From positions 62,001 to 126,000 of the forward strand of contig NZ_JAGPXL010000008.1 in the NCBI RefSeq assembly GCF_018070565.1: a stretch of 64,000 bases of DNA, in the 5' to 3' direction. The stretch is from Streptomyces sp. B93 (GTDB taxonomy: Bacteria > Actinomycetota > Actinomycetes > Streptomycetales > Streptomycetaceae). Within the stretch, counting starts at the first letter, position 1; each line of letters opens with the position of its first letter. Positions 10,259 through 20,399 of this stretch are shown here, piece after piece. Made by a program: the position numbers and the translations under genes. The notes beneath the pieces were generated by a model. The model made no database searches and was not told where the DNA came from. It saw nothing but the letters and a program-made list of their open reading frames with translations.

Positions 10259-11248
10259 CTACTTTTCGCCCGGTTCGACCCCTACTTCCAGGGTCTGACC
10301 GGGGATGATGAGGTCCGGGTCGGCACCCACGGCCTCCTGGTTCGCCCGGTACAGCGCACGCCACCCACCGCTGAGGTCAAGGGAGTCGGCGATGTAGGTG
10401 AGGTTGTCGCCGGGCTGGACGGTGTACGAGCCGTCGGTCACCTCGCGGGCGTCGCCGGAGGCTCGCGAGGCGTGCCGCCCAGAGGACTCGGACCGGTCCA
10501 CGTCAGCCGGGTCCTCGTCGGCGCTGTCGCCGCGGTGACGTCCGCCACCGCCGCTCGCCTCCGAAGAGTCGCCCTCCTGGAGGGAATTGTCCGAGTCGTC
10601 GCTCTTTGTGGCGGGGGTGGACGAGCTGTGGGGCGCGGAGGAGTTGTCGCCGTCACCCGAGGAACCGGAATCGGCGCCATCGTCATCCGAGCCGGAATCC
10701 ACACCGGAATCGGACTCAGGGGACTTGTCGGACTTGGTGGACTTGCCCTTGTCCGTACCGTCCGACTCTCCCGACGCCGAGTCAGAGGAGTCCCCGCCGG
10801 AGGAGGAGGGCGAGGTGGAGGGAGCGGGCGAGGCGTCCTCGGCCACGCCCGTGTCCACGTCGGCCGCGTCCGAGTCCTGCGACAGCCCGGAGAGCAGGCC
10901 GCAGGCGGGCCAGGCGCCGGGACCCCGGTCGGCGAGAATCCGCTCGGCCACGGCTATCTGCTGGGACCGGCTGGCCAGGTCGGCGCTGGCCGCGTACCCC
11001 AGACCGCCGTACGCCTCCCAGTCGTCCTGGGAGATCTGGAGGCCGCCGTAGTAGCCGTTGCCGTTGTCCGCGCTCCAGGAGCCGCCGCTTTCGCACTCGG
11101 CCACCTGGTCCCACACCGTGCCGTCGGCCGCGCTCGCGCCGGATGCGCCGAGGAGCGGGATGGCGATGGCGGAACCGGTCACCCCGGCGGCGACGAGGAG
11201 AGCCGGGGCCTGGCGGGGGCGACGGTGACGACCGTTCCCGGAGAGCAT
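10259..11248 (-). CDS. rpfC: resuscitation-promoting factor-like secreted protein, acidic linker plus LysM
   Basis: 329 residues. A signal peptide (cut near GASGASA, residue 41) is followed by an Rpf domain ([14 protein letters not shown] with the catalytic Glu, then [12 protein letters not shown]). Next comes about 150 residues rich in Ser, Asp, Gly and Glu, and a C-terminal LysM ([17 protein letters not shown] ... [10 protein letters not shown]). It is a tandem paralogue of rpfA with a far longer, highly acidic linker, perhaps spanning the wall. No riboswitch lies in its own leader; a conventional promoter is visible at 11318-11345. The symbol follows S. coelicolor usage for the second gene and is less certain than the family. 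Confidence 0.87.
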   Translation of the reverse strand: MLSGNGRHRRPRQAPALLVAAGVTGSAIAIPLLGASGASAADGTVWDQVAECESGGSWSADNGNGYYGGLQISQDDWEAYGGLGYAASADLASRSQQIAVAERILADRGPGAWPACGLLSGLSQDSDAADVDTGVAEDASPAPSTSPSSSGGDSSDSASGESDGTDKGKSTKSDKSPESDSGVDSGSDDDGADSGSSGDGDNSSAPHSSSTPATKSDDSDNSLQEGDSSEASGGGGRHRGDSADEDPADVDRSESSGRHASRASGDAREVTDGSYTVQPGDNLTYIADSLDLSGGWRALYRANQEAVGADPDLIIPGQTLEVGVEPGEK

Positions 11249-11317
11249 GCTGGGACCTTTCGCAAGACAGCAGGACCGGCGCGGCGTGTGTGACTGAGCG
11301 TCGCGCTGATGGGTGAA

Positions 11318-11345
11318 CGTATAGGCAGACGATCACTTGTCACAA
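11318..11345 (-). promoter_or_regulatory. probable promoter of the rpfC-like gene
   Basis: On the minus strand TTGTGA (11345-11340) and TATACG (11323-11318) are 16 bases apart, about 70 bases before the start codon. The -35 box lies inside a small palindrome, ACTTGTCACAAGT (11335-11347), a possible operator. Confidence 0.5.
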
Positions 11346-11391
11346 GTTAATGCCGCGCAGATCACGTGAAGATCACAGAGCTGAGCGTGTG

Positions 11392-12705
11392 TCACCTTTG
11401 CGTCGGGGAACGGTGCGTTCCGTTCTCCCCCGGCGGCGTGAACTCCACGGGCAGGGTGCGCAGTCCCCGCATGATGAGCCCGCCGCGCCAGCGCAACTCC
11501 CCGGGTTCCACGGCGAGTCGGAGATCCGGCAGCCGGGTGAGGAGCGTCGCCAGCGCGGTCTGCCCCTCCAGCCGGGCCAGCGGGGCACCGAGGCAGTAGT
11601 GAATGCCGTGGCCGTATCCGAGGTGCTGATTGTCGCGGCGGGACAGATCGAGCGTGTCCGGATCGGCGAACCGCTCCGGGTCCCGGTCGGCGGCGGCGAG
11701 TACGACGAGCACGGGGTCGCCCGCCGCGATGTGCTGACCGCCGAGGGTGAGCGGCTGGGTGGCGAACCGCCAGGTGGCCAGCTCCACCGGGCCGTCGAAG
11801 CGGAGCAGTTCCTCGACACCGGTCGCCAGCAGGCCCCGCTCACCGGCGGCCAGGGAGCGCTGGAGGCGGGCACGCTGCTCGGGGTGGGTGAGCAGCGCGT
11901 ACATGCCGTTGCCGATCAGGTTCACGGTCGTCTCGAAACCGGCGAACAGGAGGATGAACGCCATCGCGGCGGCCTCGTTCTCGGTGAGGTGCTCACCGTG
12001 GTCGGAGGCGCGGATGAGCCCGGAGATCAGGTCCTCGCCGGGTCCGGGCTCGGCGGGCAGCGCCTCCCGCTTGCGGTGGATCAGCTCCGACAGATAGCCC
12101 CGCATCATCTTCACCGACCGCGCGACCCCGCCCCGCGGCCCGCCCTGATGCCGGATCATCATGCCCGCCCAGTCCCGGAAGTCGTCCTGGTCCTCGCGCG
12201 GGACGCCGAGCAGGTCACAGATGGCGTAGATGGGGAGCGGGAAGGCGAACTCATGGATGAGGTCCGCGCTCCCGCGCCCGGCGAACCGGCCGATGAGGTC
12301 GTCGGTCAGCTCCCGCACCCGCGGCGCGAACTCCGCCACCCGGCGCGGGGTGAACGCCTTGCTGACGAGCCGCCGCAGCCGGGTGTGGTCCGGCGGGTCG
12401 ATGTTGAGCAGATGCGTCATCAGCTCGGCCTTGCGCTCCCCCGGGATCCCGGTCTTGCCCTTAGCGTGCGCGGGCTCGTCGTGGTGTGCCGGGTTCTTGC
12501 TGAGCCGCTGGTCGGCGAGCGCCTGCCGGGCATCGCCGTACCGGGTGACCAGCCAGGCCTCCACCCCACTGGGCAGCCTCGTCCGGTACACGGGCGCGTG
12601 CTCCCGCAGCCAGGCGTACGCGGGGTAGGGGTTGGCGGCGAACTCCCAGGTGAAGAGGTCTGGGGCGGGAGTGGACGGCGGGCTGGGCTGGTGCTGGTCG
12701 GTCAC
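11392..12705 (-). CDS. cytochrome P450 (CYP107-like)
   Basis: 437 residues, soluble bacterial P450. The heme-ligand region GYGHGIHYCLG lies near residue 370 with the Cys thiolate. The I-helix oxygen-activation motif AGFETT is near residue 253, the K-helix ExxR is EELLR, and HLLNIDPPDHTRLRRLVSKAF is the typical C-helix region. It needs ferredoxin and reductase partners that are not in this window. Start GTG 12705 (VTDQHQPSPP); the longer frame upstream overlaps the next gene and is a shadow. The substrate is unknown. Confidence 0.92.
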   Translation of the reverse strand: MTDQHQPSPPSTPAPDLFTWEFAANPYPAYAWLREHAPVYRTRLPSGVEAWLVTRYGDARQALADQRLSKNPAHHDEPAHAKGKTGIPGERKAELMTHLLNIDPPDHTRLRRLVSKAFTPRRVAEFAPRVRELTDDLIGRFAGRGSADLIHEFAFPLPIYAICDLLGVPREDQDDFRDWAGMMIRHQGGPRGGVARSVKMMRGYLSELIHRKREALPAEPGPGEDLISGLIRASDHGEHLTENEAAAMAFILLFAGFETTVNLIGNGMYALLTHPEQRARLQRSLAAGERGLLATGVEELLRFDGPVELATWRFATQPLTLGGQHIAAGDPVLVVLAAADRDPERFADPDTLDLSRRDNQHLGYGHGIHYCLGAPLARLEGQTALATLLTRLPDLRLAVEPGELRWRGGLIMRGLRTLPVEFTPPGENGTHRSPTQR

Positions 12706-12739
12706 GTGTCGACGGTAGCGGGCGGGCCAGGGCGGCGGC

Positions 12740-13270
12740 TCAGTCCCGGGTCCCGTGCCAGTACTGAACGATGCGGTCGGCCTGGGCGAAGAAGCGGGCG
12801 TACTGCTGCTCGGTGCAGCGGATCTCGACGTAGGGGGCGGCCAGCCAGACCGTACGGCCCCGGGTGGTGCGGACCCGGACCCGGTGGGCGCCGTTGCCGC
12901 GGCTGGTCCGCTCCGCCACGGCGACGGACTCGACGTCCGCCCACGGCAGGAAGCGGCGGCCCAGCGGCCGGCCCGTGCGGATGCCCGCATCGTCCACGAC
13001 CGTCTTGCCGAAGGCCACGTTGAGGAGGAACGGGGACAGGGCCAGCAGGGCGATGCCCAGCACGTCGAAGAACGTGACCTGCCCCAGCGACACCCGGATC
13101 AGCCCGGTCACCCCCCACACCGCGCACACCAGGGCGAACACCAGCGAACGCCTGCGGTCCGGGGTGCGGAACTCCAGCTTTCCGAGTCCCTGCCGCTGTG
13201 ATCCTTGGCGCGCTCTCCACGGTCCCCACGGAAGACGCTTGGCGTGCGGGGCCCAGCGGGCGTTCCGCAC
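12740..13270 (-). CDS. PH-domain-like membrane protein
   Basis: 176 residues. A basic N-terminal stretch is followed by two adjacent membrane segments (about residues 42-62 and 66-88), then a cytoplasmic beta-rich domain (IRTGRPLGRRFLPWADVESVAV ... TVWLAAPYVEIRC) of the bacterial PH type. Conserved but functionally uncharacterised in Streptomyces. It starts seven bases after the stop of the neighbouring membrane protein, so the two are probably co-transcribed. Confidence 0.75.
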   Translation of the reverse strand: MRNARWAPHAKRLPWGPWRARQGSQRQGLGKLEFRTPDRRRSLVFALVCAVWGVTGLIRVSLGQVTFFDVLGIALLALSPFLLNVAFGKTVVDDAGIRTGRPLGRRFLPWADVESVAVAERTSRGNGAHRVRVRTTRGRTVWLAAPYVEIRCTEQQYARFFAQADRIVQYWHGTRD

Positions 13271-13276
13271 GGCGGG

Positions 13277-13663
13277 TCAGCCGCTGTAGAGGACGAAGGA
13301 CAGGCAGCCCCAGGCGATGACGCCCACCAGCATCGTCCACACGACCCAGGACGGTGGCTCGTACTCCTTGGACTCGATCTTCTCCCCGGCCGCCTTCCTG
13401 CGGTTCAGCTCCTTCCGCCTGCCGCGGGGGAAGTAGAGCATGAGGGACAGCAGGGCCAGACCACCGCCGAGGCTGAAAAGGAGCATGTTCAGCGGCTCGC
13501 CCTTGCCCAGCCCGAGGCTGATGCCCCCGATGAGCGGGATGAGCGCCCACAGCAGCGGCGTCCGCTGCTTCCAGTTGACGGTGACGGCGTAGTAGCTGAG
13601 CGCGAAGACGGCGGCGCCGAGAACGAAGACGACGAGCGCCAGCTCGCGAGAGGCGTGGGACAT
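13277..13663 (-). CDS. small integral membrane protein, four predicted segments
   Basis: 128 residues with hydrophobic segments at about 8-26, 37-52, 58-76 and 107-127. A basic loop (RGRRKELNRRKAAGEK) before the last pair should face the cytoplasm. I do not recognise the family. It lies downstream of the RHS gene on the same strand, but a strong terminator and about 320 bases separate them, so a link to the RHS toxin as immunity partner is only a possibility. Confidence 0.7.
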   Translation of the reverse strand: MSHASRELALVVFVLGAAVFALSYYAVTVNWKQRTPLLWALIPLIGGISLGLGKGEPLNMLLFSLGGGLALLSLMLYFPRGRRKELNRRKAAGEKIESKEYEPPSWVVWTMLVGVIAWGCLSFVLYSG

Positions 13664-13932
13664 GGTGGACGGTCCTTGAATCAGCGATGGGGGAACGGAC
13701 GTGGGCGGTGGGACGGGAGCCGGGAGGACGACCCGAGGCCCCCGTCAGGATGAGGGGTGCGCCGGACGACCGGGATACCGGGGTGCCACGGGGACCCAAT
13801 GATCGCCGTGACGGTCACCCGTGTCACCGGCTGTGACGGCTCGGATTCCCCGGGGCCCGCGAGGCTCAGGCCGGAGAACGGCAGGACGCCAGGCGTGGCT
13901 GGGTGGAGGTGGTGGGGCGGAAGACGCGGCAC

Positions 13933-13960
13933 GGGGTGCCCGGACGTGTCCGGGCACCCC
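13933..13960 (-). terminator. perfect 12-bp hairpin after the RHS gene
   Basis: GGGGTGCCCGGA (13933-13944) pairs perfectly with 13949-13960 around CGTG, 22 bases beyond the RHS stop. Nothing else recognisable lies in 13664-13982. Confidence 0.8.
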
Positions 13961-13982
13961 GCTTGAGCGGTCGGGGAGGCGT

Positions 13983-16900
13983 CTACTTGAACGCCTTGTC
14001 CTGGCTCAGGCCCATCCACCCCCCGACGTTGGCGGCCGTGGTGTGCAGGCCGATGGACGCGCGTCCGACGCCCCGTTCCATCGCGCTCGCGCCTTGGTGG
14101 GCGAGCTTGATGCCGGGCCCGGACAGACCATCGCCGAGCGCGGCGCGGGCTCCGCGTGCGATGCCGCCGCTGCCCCTGATCAGCTTGACGGCGGCACCCG
14201 CACCGCCCAGCGTGATCGCGGCGACGGTACCGGCGAGCTGGCCCGCCGCCTTGTCGCCCTGGCCGTTGAGGGCGTAGATGCCGGCGGACGCCAGACCGGT
14301 CGCCGCGGACGCGGCCCCGAAGGCGGCGGCCACTCCTTGGCCACCCGGGACCATCGCCGCGACGCCCGCGATCGTCCCGGTGATCGTACTGACGTGCCCC
14401 AGGATCTCCGCGGCCCGTTCACTGGTGACCGCCCGGCCCACCTTCTTCGCTCCGGACCAGGTGGCCTTCGCGGCTCTCTTGGTGACCGAGGCGGCTTTCT
14501 GCACCCCTCGTTTCACCGCGCTCTTGGCCTTGGAGTAGGTGCGTTTCACTGCCCGGTAGGTCTTCTTGGCGTACTTCTTGACCACGCGCACGGTCCGCTT
14601 GACGACCTTCTTGACCGCCCGCGCCACCTTCTTGACGACCCGTTTGACCTTCTTCGCAACCTTCTTGACGACCTTGGTGACCTTTTTGACGGCCTTCTTG
14701 ACCTTCTTGACGGTCTTCTTGACGACCTTGGTGACCTTCTTCGTGACCTTCTTGACGGTCTTCTTGATGGCGTTCTTGATCTTGCCGAAGAACAGGCCGT
14801 CGGGGTCGGAGAAGGAGACGGGGTTGTTGTTGGCGTAGGCGTAGGGGTTCATCCGCTGCGACTCGGTGTAGTCGACCAGCGGGTCCACGCTGATGAACCG
14901 GCCCAGCGTCGGATCGTAGGCCCGAGCGCCCAACTGTGTCAGGCCCGTACTGTCCGTGATGCCGCCGACGAAGCCCCGGTCCACCGGCCAGACGCCGGAG
15001 AGCAAGCCGCGCTCGGCACCGAACGGGTCGAGCCACCGGTGCGTGACCTCCTGCGTGGTGGCGTCGATCGCGGTCGTGCCGGTGCCGTGGTGGTCGGTGA
15101 AGAGGAACTCCAGCTGCCCGCTCGTACGGACCGCGACGGTCTCCCCGTCGAAGTCGTAGTAGCGGGTCCCCGCCTTCTTGCCGTCCGGCTGGAGCAGCAG
15201 CTCGTTGCCGCCGGGCAGGTACAGGGTGGTCCCGAGGGCGTCCTTGCGGAGCATGCGCTCGCCGCTGGCGTCATAGACGTACTCGGTGGTGGCCTTGCCC
15301 GGCTCCTCCACCTTGGCGAGCTGGTTCTCCGCGTCCCAGGTCAGCGTCTGCTGCCGGTTCCCCTCCTGGCGGCTGACGGTGTTGCCCGTCGCGTCGTAGG
15401 CGAAGGACTCGGTGGAGGCGGTGCCGCCCGCGACCGTTTCGACGGAGGCCAGGGCGTTCGGACCGCCCTGGGCCGAGCCCGACGGGCCGTAGCCGTAGGT
15501 GCGCACCGAGTCCTTGGCCGGGTCACCGCTCGTGTCGTGCTTGACTTCCTTGGTGCGGTTGCCCAGCGCGTCGTAGCTGTACGACGTCCAGTAGGGCCGC
15601 GGGCCGCCGACGTTCGCCTTCGACGGGCCGGCCGCGCAGTCGTCGGTCGACGTCCACGCCTCGGTCAGGCGCTGGAGCGCGTCGGTCGTGAAGCACTGGG
15701 TGTCGGTCTGCAGGTCCTCGCCCTGACCGGTCGACGTCTTGATGCGCTTGACGTTGCCCGCCGGGTCGTAGGTGTAGTGCGTGTCGTCGACCCGCTGGGG
15801 CGCCAGCGTCCGGTCGGTGGTGACGCGCAGCAGCTCACCGGTGTGCTCGTCGTAGGACCAGCTGCGGTACAGACGGCGGGACTGGTCGTTGTACTCCGTG
15901 CGGAGCACCCGCCCGAACGGGTCGTAGGTGTTCGAGTTGACCAGGATGCGGCCGCCCGCCGTCAGGCCCTGGGCCTGGTCGTCCCCGTCGTAGCGGGTGA
16001 CCACGCGCTCCGCGGGCAGGTCGCCGATGGCCGGCTGGTTGATCTGGGTCAGCAGCCCCGTCCTGTCGTTGTAGGTGAACCCCCAGGAGTACGTGCCGGC
16101 CAGGTCCCCCTGCGCGGCGGGGATGACGACCTGGAGGCCGGTGGGCTGGTAGTCGTTCGTGTAGCCGGTGACCTTCTGGGTGTACGCCTGTCCGTCCACG
16201 TACCGCCGGGCCTCGGACAGTTCGCCCTTGGCGACCGTGTCGTAGACCCACTCGGAGCGGAGAGTGGCCCCCTCCTTGACCGAGACCACGCGGCCGAGCG
16301 CGTCGTAGCCCGTCGTCAGCGTCACGCCGCGGGCGTCGGTCGTGGACACCCGGCGGTCCATGACGTCGTACGCCATCGTGGTGGTGCCCTGGTCCGGGTC
16401 CTCGGACCGGACCTCCCGCCCACGGGCGTCGTAGGCGAACGTGCGCACGGTTCCGGCCGGGTCGGTGATCCGCTCCAGCAGGCCCCGGGCGTCGTAGGCG
16501 TACTTCGTCGACTGCGAGGCGGTGCGGGCCTCGTTGGTGTACTCGATCTCCTCGACCGGACGGTCCAGCGCGTCGGTGACCGTGGTGCGTGCCGTGCCGC
16601 CCTTCGGCGGGACGACGGTCGTGTGGTTGCCGTCGTACACCGTCGTCGCCCGGCGCGTCTCGGTGCCGTACTTCAGGGCGACCGTCTCGGTCGGGCGGCC
16701 CGCCCCGTCGTGGGTGATCCGGACGGCCGCGGGCGCCTTGGTGTCGTCGCCCGCCACGAGGACGGGCTCCGGGTCACCGGTGGCGTAGTAGTCGTCGTAG
16801 ACCTTCCATTCCAGGCCCCGCGAGTCGTACAGCGTCTCGGTGAGCACCCGGCCGCCGGTTCCGCCCAGCACGGGCATCTGGGTCTGGCGTTCGCGCAGCA

Positions 16901-19900
16901 GGCCGTCGTAGAGGGTGTAGCTGGTCTCCGTCGACCCGTCGCCGCGCAGCTCCCGCGTCGTGACGGCGGGTGCCTCGGTGCGCGAGATGCGGTACTCGTA
17001 CGCCGCGCTGGGCGAGTCCGGGTACTGGTCCTTCCCGCGGCCCGGTTCCCACACCTTGGTCACCCGGCCGAGGGCGTCGTAGGCGATGTCCGTGCGGTTG
17101 CCGTTGGTGTCGATCTCGGCGGTCTCCACACCGCGCTTGGCGTCGATCTCGGTGGTGAGCGTGTGGCCGAGCGGGTTGGTGACGACCATCTTCGTCGGCA
17201 TCCCGGTGGCCGGAACGTACTCGGTGGTCATGGCACGGTTCTGCGCGTCGGTCACCGACACCGGCCGCCCGTAGGCGTCGTACGACGTCGTGGCCGCGGT
17301 GATGAAGCCGGTGCCCTTGTCGTCGTTCTCGTCCTGCCGGGTGGCGTTGCCCTTGACCGGGGCGGCGCCCAGGGTGGTGCTGCCGTCGTAGTAGGTCCGC
17401 TCCTCGGCGATCAGCTCACCGGGCGCGGCGCAGGTGCCGGTGGTGGTCTTCTCGGAGGCTTCCAGCTCCAGGATGTTCGCGCCCGTGTTGCGGGCGTACG
17501 TCATCCGGGTGCAGGTCTCGTCGCCGGCCTTGGCGGTGTCGCCGTGGTCGGTCTCCGTGGCGAGCATGCCGTAGGCGTCGAAGGTGCGCTCCGACTTGGT
17601 GCGCTGCCAGCCGCCGCCCTTCAGCGGACTGCGGCTGGTCTCCTGCGCCACGTCGGTCCGGTACGCGGTGAGCGCGGGCAGACCGGTGCGGGCGCGGGTG
17701 GCGATGGCGCCGCTGCGCCACGGCGTGGTGGTCTCCTCCGCCAGGACCGCGCCGCCCTCGTACGTGGCCTCGGCCCGCTCGACACCGGCGAACACCGGGT
17801 GGTCGGCGACCTCGTTGCCCTCGAAGTCGGCGACCTGGGCGCCCTCGATGCCGCGGAAGTAGCGGGTGCGGCTGTCCAGCCGGGGGCCGTCGGTGCCGTT
17901 GCCGACCTGGGTACGGACCTCACCGTAGCCGCGGAAGTCGCTGTAGGTGCGGTGCTCGGCCTTGGTGAACTCGTCCTCGCTCTTGGCCCAGGCCGCGCCG
18001 CCGACGTAGGTGTAGTCGGTCTGCTCGGTCGGGGACCCGCCGACCAGGTCGTTCTCCAGGACGCGGGTGACGACGTACTTGTGGAACCAGTCCTTGACCG
18101 GCTTGTAGTCGGCGGCCGGGGAGTCGGCCGAGGACCAGTAGACCGGGTAGCAGCGCTTGGTGTTGGTGGACTCCGCGGGCAGGCTGCCAGGGGCGCAGTC
18201 GGGCGCCGAGTAGGTCACGCCGATGGTGGACCCGGTCTCGGTGTTCACCTGGCGGACGCGGTAGCGCACGATCGGCGGGATGCCGTCGCCGGTGGTGTCG
18301 ACGCGGTTGGCGAGCTGCTGGCCGAGGAAGGTGACCTCGGGCAGCGACTGCGCCTGGTCGGCGGTGTGTCCGGTGCGGGTGATGCCCGCCAGCCACAGCG
18401 CGGGCGTCGTGCCGTCGCCCGGGTCGGGGAACTGGTGGCGCAGCGCCCAGCTGTCGACGGCGGCGTACGAGCCGCCGGCCAGGACCTTGGTGGTGATGTT
18501 CGTCAGCCGCTTGGTGGTCCAGAAGGTGGGCGCGATCTTCGCCTTGCAGTCCTCGCCCGCGCGGCAGTACTGGTCGACGGGGACGTCGGGCCAGCGCTTG
18601 GCGTTGGCGTCGGTCATCTTCGACGGCGCGCAGTCGAAGGACGCGTCGGGCAGACAGCGCTCGGCGACGGTGAACTCCACCTTCGCGGCGGCGGCGTTGG
18701 TGCCGTAGAGGTTCCCGGCGCGCAGGCCGTACTCGATGCGCAGCGGGTAGCCGCCGCGCTGGTACTCCGTCACGGTGCCGAGGCCGGTGGTGGCGCTGGC
18801 GCCACGCGCGTAGCGGTTGGTCTCGGCGGCGTAGTAGTAGGCCGTGGCGTTGTCGTTGGTGTCGACGACGTAGTCGAGGTTCCAGCGCCAGGCCTGCTGG
18901 CAGTACGAGTCTGCGAAGGCGGTCTTGTGGCAGGGCTCACCGGACTGGTTGCCGTACACCGGCACGGTCCAGGCGGAGTTGGTCTCCGCCTTGCCCGACG
19001 TCCAGCCGGGCAGCCGGTGGTACCCGAAGTGGTACTGGGTGCCGTCGGTGGTGGTGATCCGCCAGTACTCGCCGTCGTTGTCGCCGTTGGCGCGGGCGGT
19101 GTCGGTCAGCCGCTCGATGCGGGTGCCGTCGTCGTCCTTCAGCTTCCAGGTGCCGCTGGTGTCGTCCCGGACCAGTTCGTGGGACTGGCCGTTGAGGGAC
19201 ATGGTCGCGTTGTAGCTGCCCCAGCACAGTTCGCCGTTGTTGGCGGTGTTGTTGCCGCCCGTCTTGTCGTCGTTGCAGGACGTGTAGCGGCGTTCGATGT
19301 AGTTCTCGGTCAGCGACCAGCCGTCACCCACCCAGTTGGTCTGGTTGTTGGTGGCGGCGGTGCGCCCGTCCAGCGACTGGGAGTTGTAGCCCAGGTCGAG
19401 GTCCGGTTCGAGACCGCCGGGGGCCTCGGGTATCTGGAGGTCGTAGGACCAGGTGAAGGCGCCGGAGGAGGAGCCCGCCGCCCACTGGCCCGAAGGGCTG
19501 AGCGGGGTCGCCTTGTAGTCGCCCCCGCCGCCGGAGGGGGCGGCCGTCGCGGCGAGCAGGGTGACACTCTGGTCGGCGGAGGCGGCGGCCCGCGCGAGCT
19601 GGGTGCGGGTGCCGTCCTCGACCGGGTCGCCGGTCAGGGTCGACGTGCCGTCCACGGGAACGTCCGCGGTCAGCGTGCGGTCGTCGGCGTCGTTGTCGGT
19701 GACTAGGGGTTCGGCGGTGGCGCACTTCCTGGCGTCGGGGTTGTCCAGCGCGCAGTGCGGCAGCCGGACGAAGGAGAGCCGGGAGGCCCATCCGGCGCCG
19801 TAGGCCTGCTCGAAGGCGGAGTAGTCGAGGGTGACCTTGACCTTGCCGTCCGCGCCGCCGCCAGTGCCGCGTACCGCGATGACGACGCCGTCGACGCCGA

Positions 19901-20345
19901 GTTCGCGGGTGGTGGCGCGGTCGAGGACCTGGACCTGGGCGGTCTGCGGGGGCGCGGTGTCCCGTGCCGTGCCGCCGCCCTTGGGGAGACCGACCGACAC
20001 CGGCAGGGTTCCGACCTTCCGTGCGGCGCCGCGCCGCTCCGGCAGTTCGGCCTCGCCGGTGGCCGCCCGCGGCCACTCGACGTCCGCCGCGGCCTTGCGC
20101 GCGTCCCGCGCGGCGTCGTCGCGGCCCTTCGCCTTCTCGGCCCGCACCTCGGTGACCGGCACCGGCTTGACCTCGTCGAGGCCCGGCAGCTTCAGCTCCC
20201 CGACGGCTGCCGCGATGTCGGTGCCCAGTGCTCCGGTGACCAGCACGGTGACCGCGGTGGCGGCCGTCGCGCGCACCCAGCGGCGCTGTCTGATGGGTGG
20301 TCTTCTTCGCCGTTTGCGCATTGCGGCGCTCAATGGGTTGAGCAC
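13983..20345 (-). CDS. giant secreted RHS-repeat protein with lysine/valine-rich tail
   Basis: 2120 residues. A basic N-terminus plus hydrophobic segment (residues 10-47) gives a Sec signal. A large N-terminal beta region follows, then dozens of RHS/YD repeats (YDALGR, YDARGR, YDASGE) from about residue 1050 to 1750, and the RHS core (LGARAYDPTLGRFISVDP, then NPVSFSDPDG near residue 1850). The PxxxxDPDG junction is where polymorphic RHS toxins swap their C-termini. The tail here is unusual: about 110 residues of KKVTKKV-type repeats, then about 150 residues of Ala/Gly-rich, partly hydrophobic sequence ending DKAFK. No known toxin domain is recognised. GTG 20345 has AGGGGG upstream; ATG 20321 (MRKRRRR) is an alternative. 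Confidence 0.88.
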   Translation of the reverse strand: MLNPLSAAMRKRRRRPPIRQRRWVRATAATAVTVLVTGALGTDIAAAVGELKLPGLDEVKPVPVTEVRAEKAKGRDDAARDARKAAADVEWPRAATGEAELPERRGAARKVGTLPVSVGLPKGGGTARDTAPPQTAQVQVLDRATTRELGVDGVVIAVRGTGGGADGKVKVTLDYSAFEQAYGAGWASRLSFVRLPHCALDNPDARKCATAEPLVTDNDADDRTLTADVPVDGTSTLTGDPVEDGTRTQLARAAASADQSVTLLAATAAPSGGGGDYKATPLSPSGQWAAGSSSGAFTWSYDLQIPEAPGGLEPDLDLGYNSQSLDGRTAATNNQTNWVGDGWSLTENYIERRYTSCNDDKTGGNNTANNGELCWGSYNATMSLNGQSHELVRDDTSGTWKLKDDDGTRIERLTDTARANGDNDGEYWRITTTDGTQYHFGYHRLPGWTSGKAETNSAWTVPVYGNQSGEPCHKTAFADSYCQQAWRWNLDYVVDTNDNATAYYYAAETNRYARGASATTGLGTVTEYQRGGYPLRIEYGLRAGNLYGTNAAAAKVEFTVAERCLPDASFDCAPSKMTDANAKRWPDVPVDQYCRAGEDCKAKIAPTFWTTKRLTNITTKVLAGGSYAAVDSWALRHQFPDPGDGTTPALWLAGITRTGHTADQAQSLPEVTFLGQQLANRVDTTGDGIPPIVRYRVRQVNTETGSTIGVTYSAPDCAPGSLPAESTNTKRCYPVYWSSADSPAADYKPVKDWFHKYVVTRVLENDLVGGSPTEQTDYTYVGGAAWAKSEDEFTKAEHRTYSDFRGYGEVRTQVGNGTDGPRLDSRTRYFRGIEGAQVADFEGNEVADHPVFAGVERAEATYEGGAVLAEETTTPWRSGAIATRARTGLPALTAYRTDVAQETSRSPLKGGGWQRTKSERTFDAYGMLATETDHGDTAKAGDETCTRMTYARNTGANILELEASEKTTTGTCAAPGELIAEERTYYDGSTTLGAAPVKGNATRQDENDDKGTGFITAATTSYDAYGRPVSVTDAQNRAMTTEYVPATGMPTKMVVTNPLGHTLTTEIDAKRGVETAEIDTNGNRTDIAYDALGRVTKVWEPGRGKDQYPDSPSAAYEYRISRTEAPAVTTRELRGDGSTETSYTLYDGLLRERQTQMPVLGGTGGRVLTETLYDSRGLEWKVYDDYYATGDPEPVLVAGDDTKAPAAVRITHDGAGRPTETVALKYGTETRRATTVYDGNHTTVVPPKGGTARTTVTDALDRPVEEIEYTNEARTASQSTKYAYDARGLLERITDPAGTVRTFAYDARGREVRSEDPDQGTTTMAYDVMDRRVSTTDARGVTLTTGYDALGRVVSVKEGATLRSEWVYDTVAKGELSEARRYVDGQAYTQKVTGYTNDYQPTGLQVVIPAAQGDLAGTYSWGFTYNDRTGLLTQINQPAIGDLPAERVVTRYDGDDQAQGLTAGGRILVNSNTYDPFGRVLRTEYNDQSRRLYRSWSYDEHTGELLRVTTDRTLAPQRVDDTHYTYDPAGNVKRIKTSTGQGEDLQTDTQCFTTDALQRLTEAWTSTDDCAAGPSKANVGGPRPYWTSYSYDALGNRTKEVKHDTSGDPAKDSVRTYGYGPSGSAQGGPNALASVETVAGGTASTESFAYDATGNTVSRQEGNRQQTLTWDAENQLAKVEEPGKATTEYVYDASGERMLRKDALGTTLYLPGGNELLLQPDGKKAGTRYYDFDGETVAVRTSGQLEFLFTDHHGTGTTAIDATTQEVTHRWLDPFGAERGLLSGVWPVDRGFVGGITDSTGLTQLGARAYDPTLGRFISVDPLVDYTESQRMNPYAYANNNPVSFSDPDGLFFGKIKNAIKKTVKKVTKKVTKVVKKTVKKVKKAVKKVTKVVKKVAKKVKRVVKKVARAVKKVVKRTVRVVKKYAKKTYRAVKRTYSKAKSAVKRGVQKAASVTKRAAKATWSGAKKVGRAVTSERAAEILGHVSTITGTIAGVAAMVPGGQGVAAAFGAASAATGLASAGIYALNGQGDKAAGQLAGTVAAITLGGAGAAVKLIRGSGGIARGARAALGDGLSGPGIKLAHQGASAMERGVGRASIGLHTTAANVGGWMGLSQDKAFK

Positions 20346-20399
20346 TCCCGCCCCCTGTCATTTTTGAAACAAAACGGAGGCAGGTTACTCGCCCTTTAC

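Noticed and set aside
11361..11377. Crp site before the rpfC-like gene
   Set aside because: The GTGATC...GTGATC elements are direct, not the inverted GTG-N10-CAC arrangement, and lie upstream of the -35 box in P450 3' DNA.
13821..19706. 1961-codon open frame antisense to the RHS gene
   Set aside because: It is a stop-free mirror of GC-rich RHS coding DNA. The translation is V/G/R-rich with no domain, start context or codon bias.
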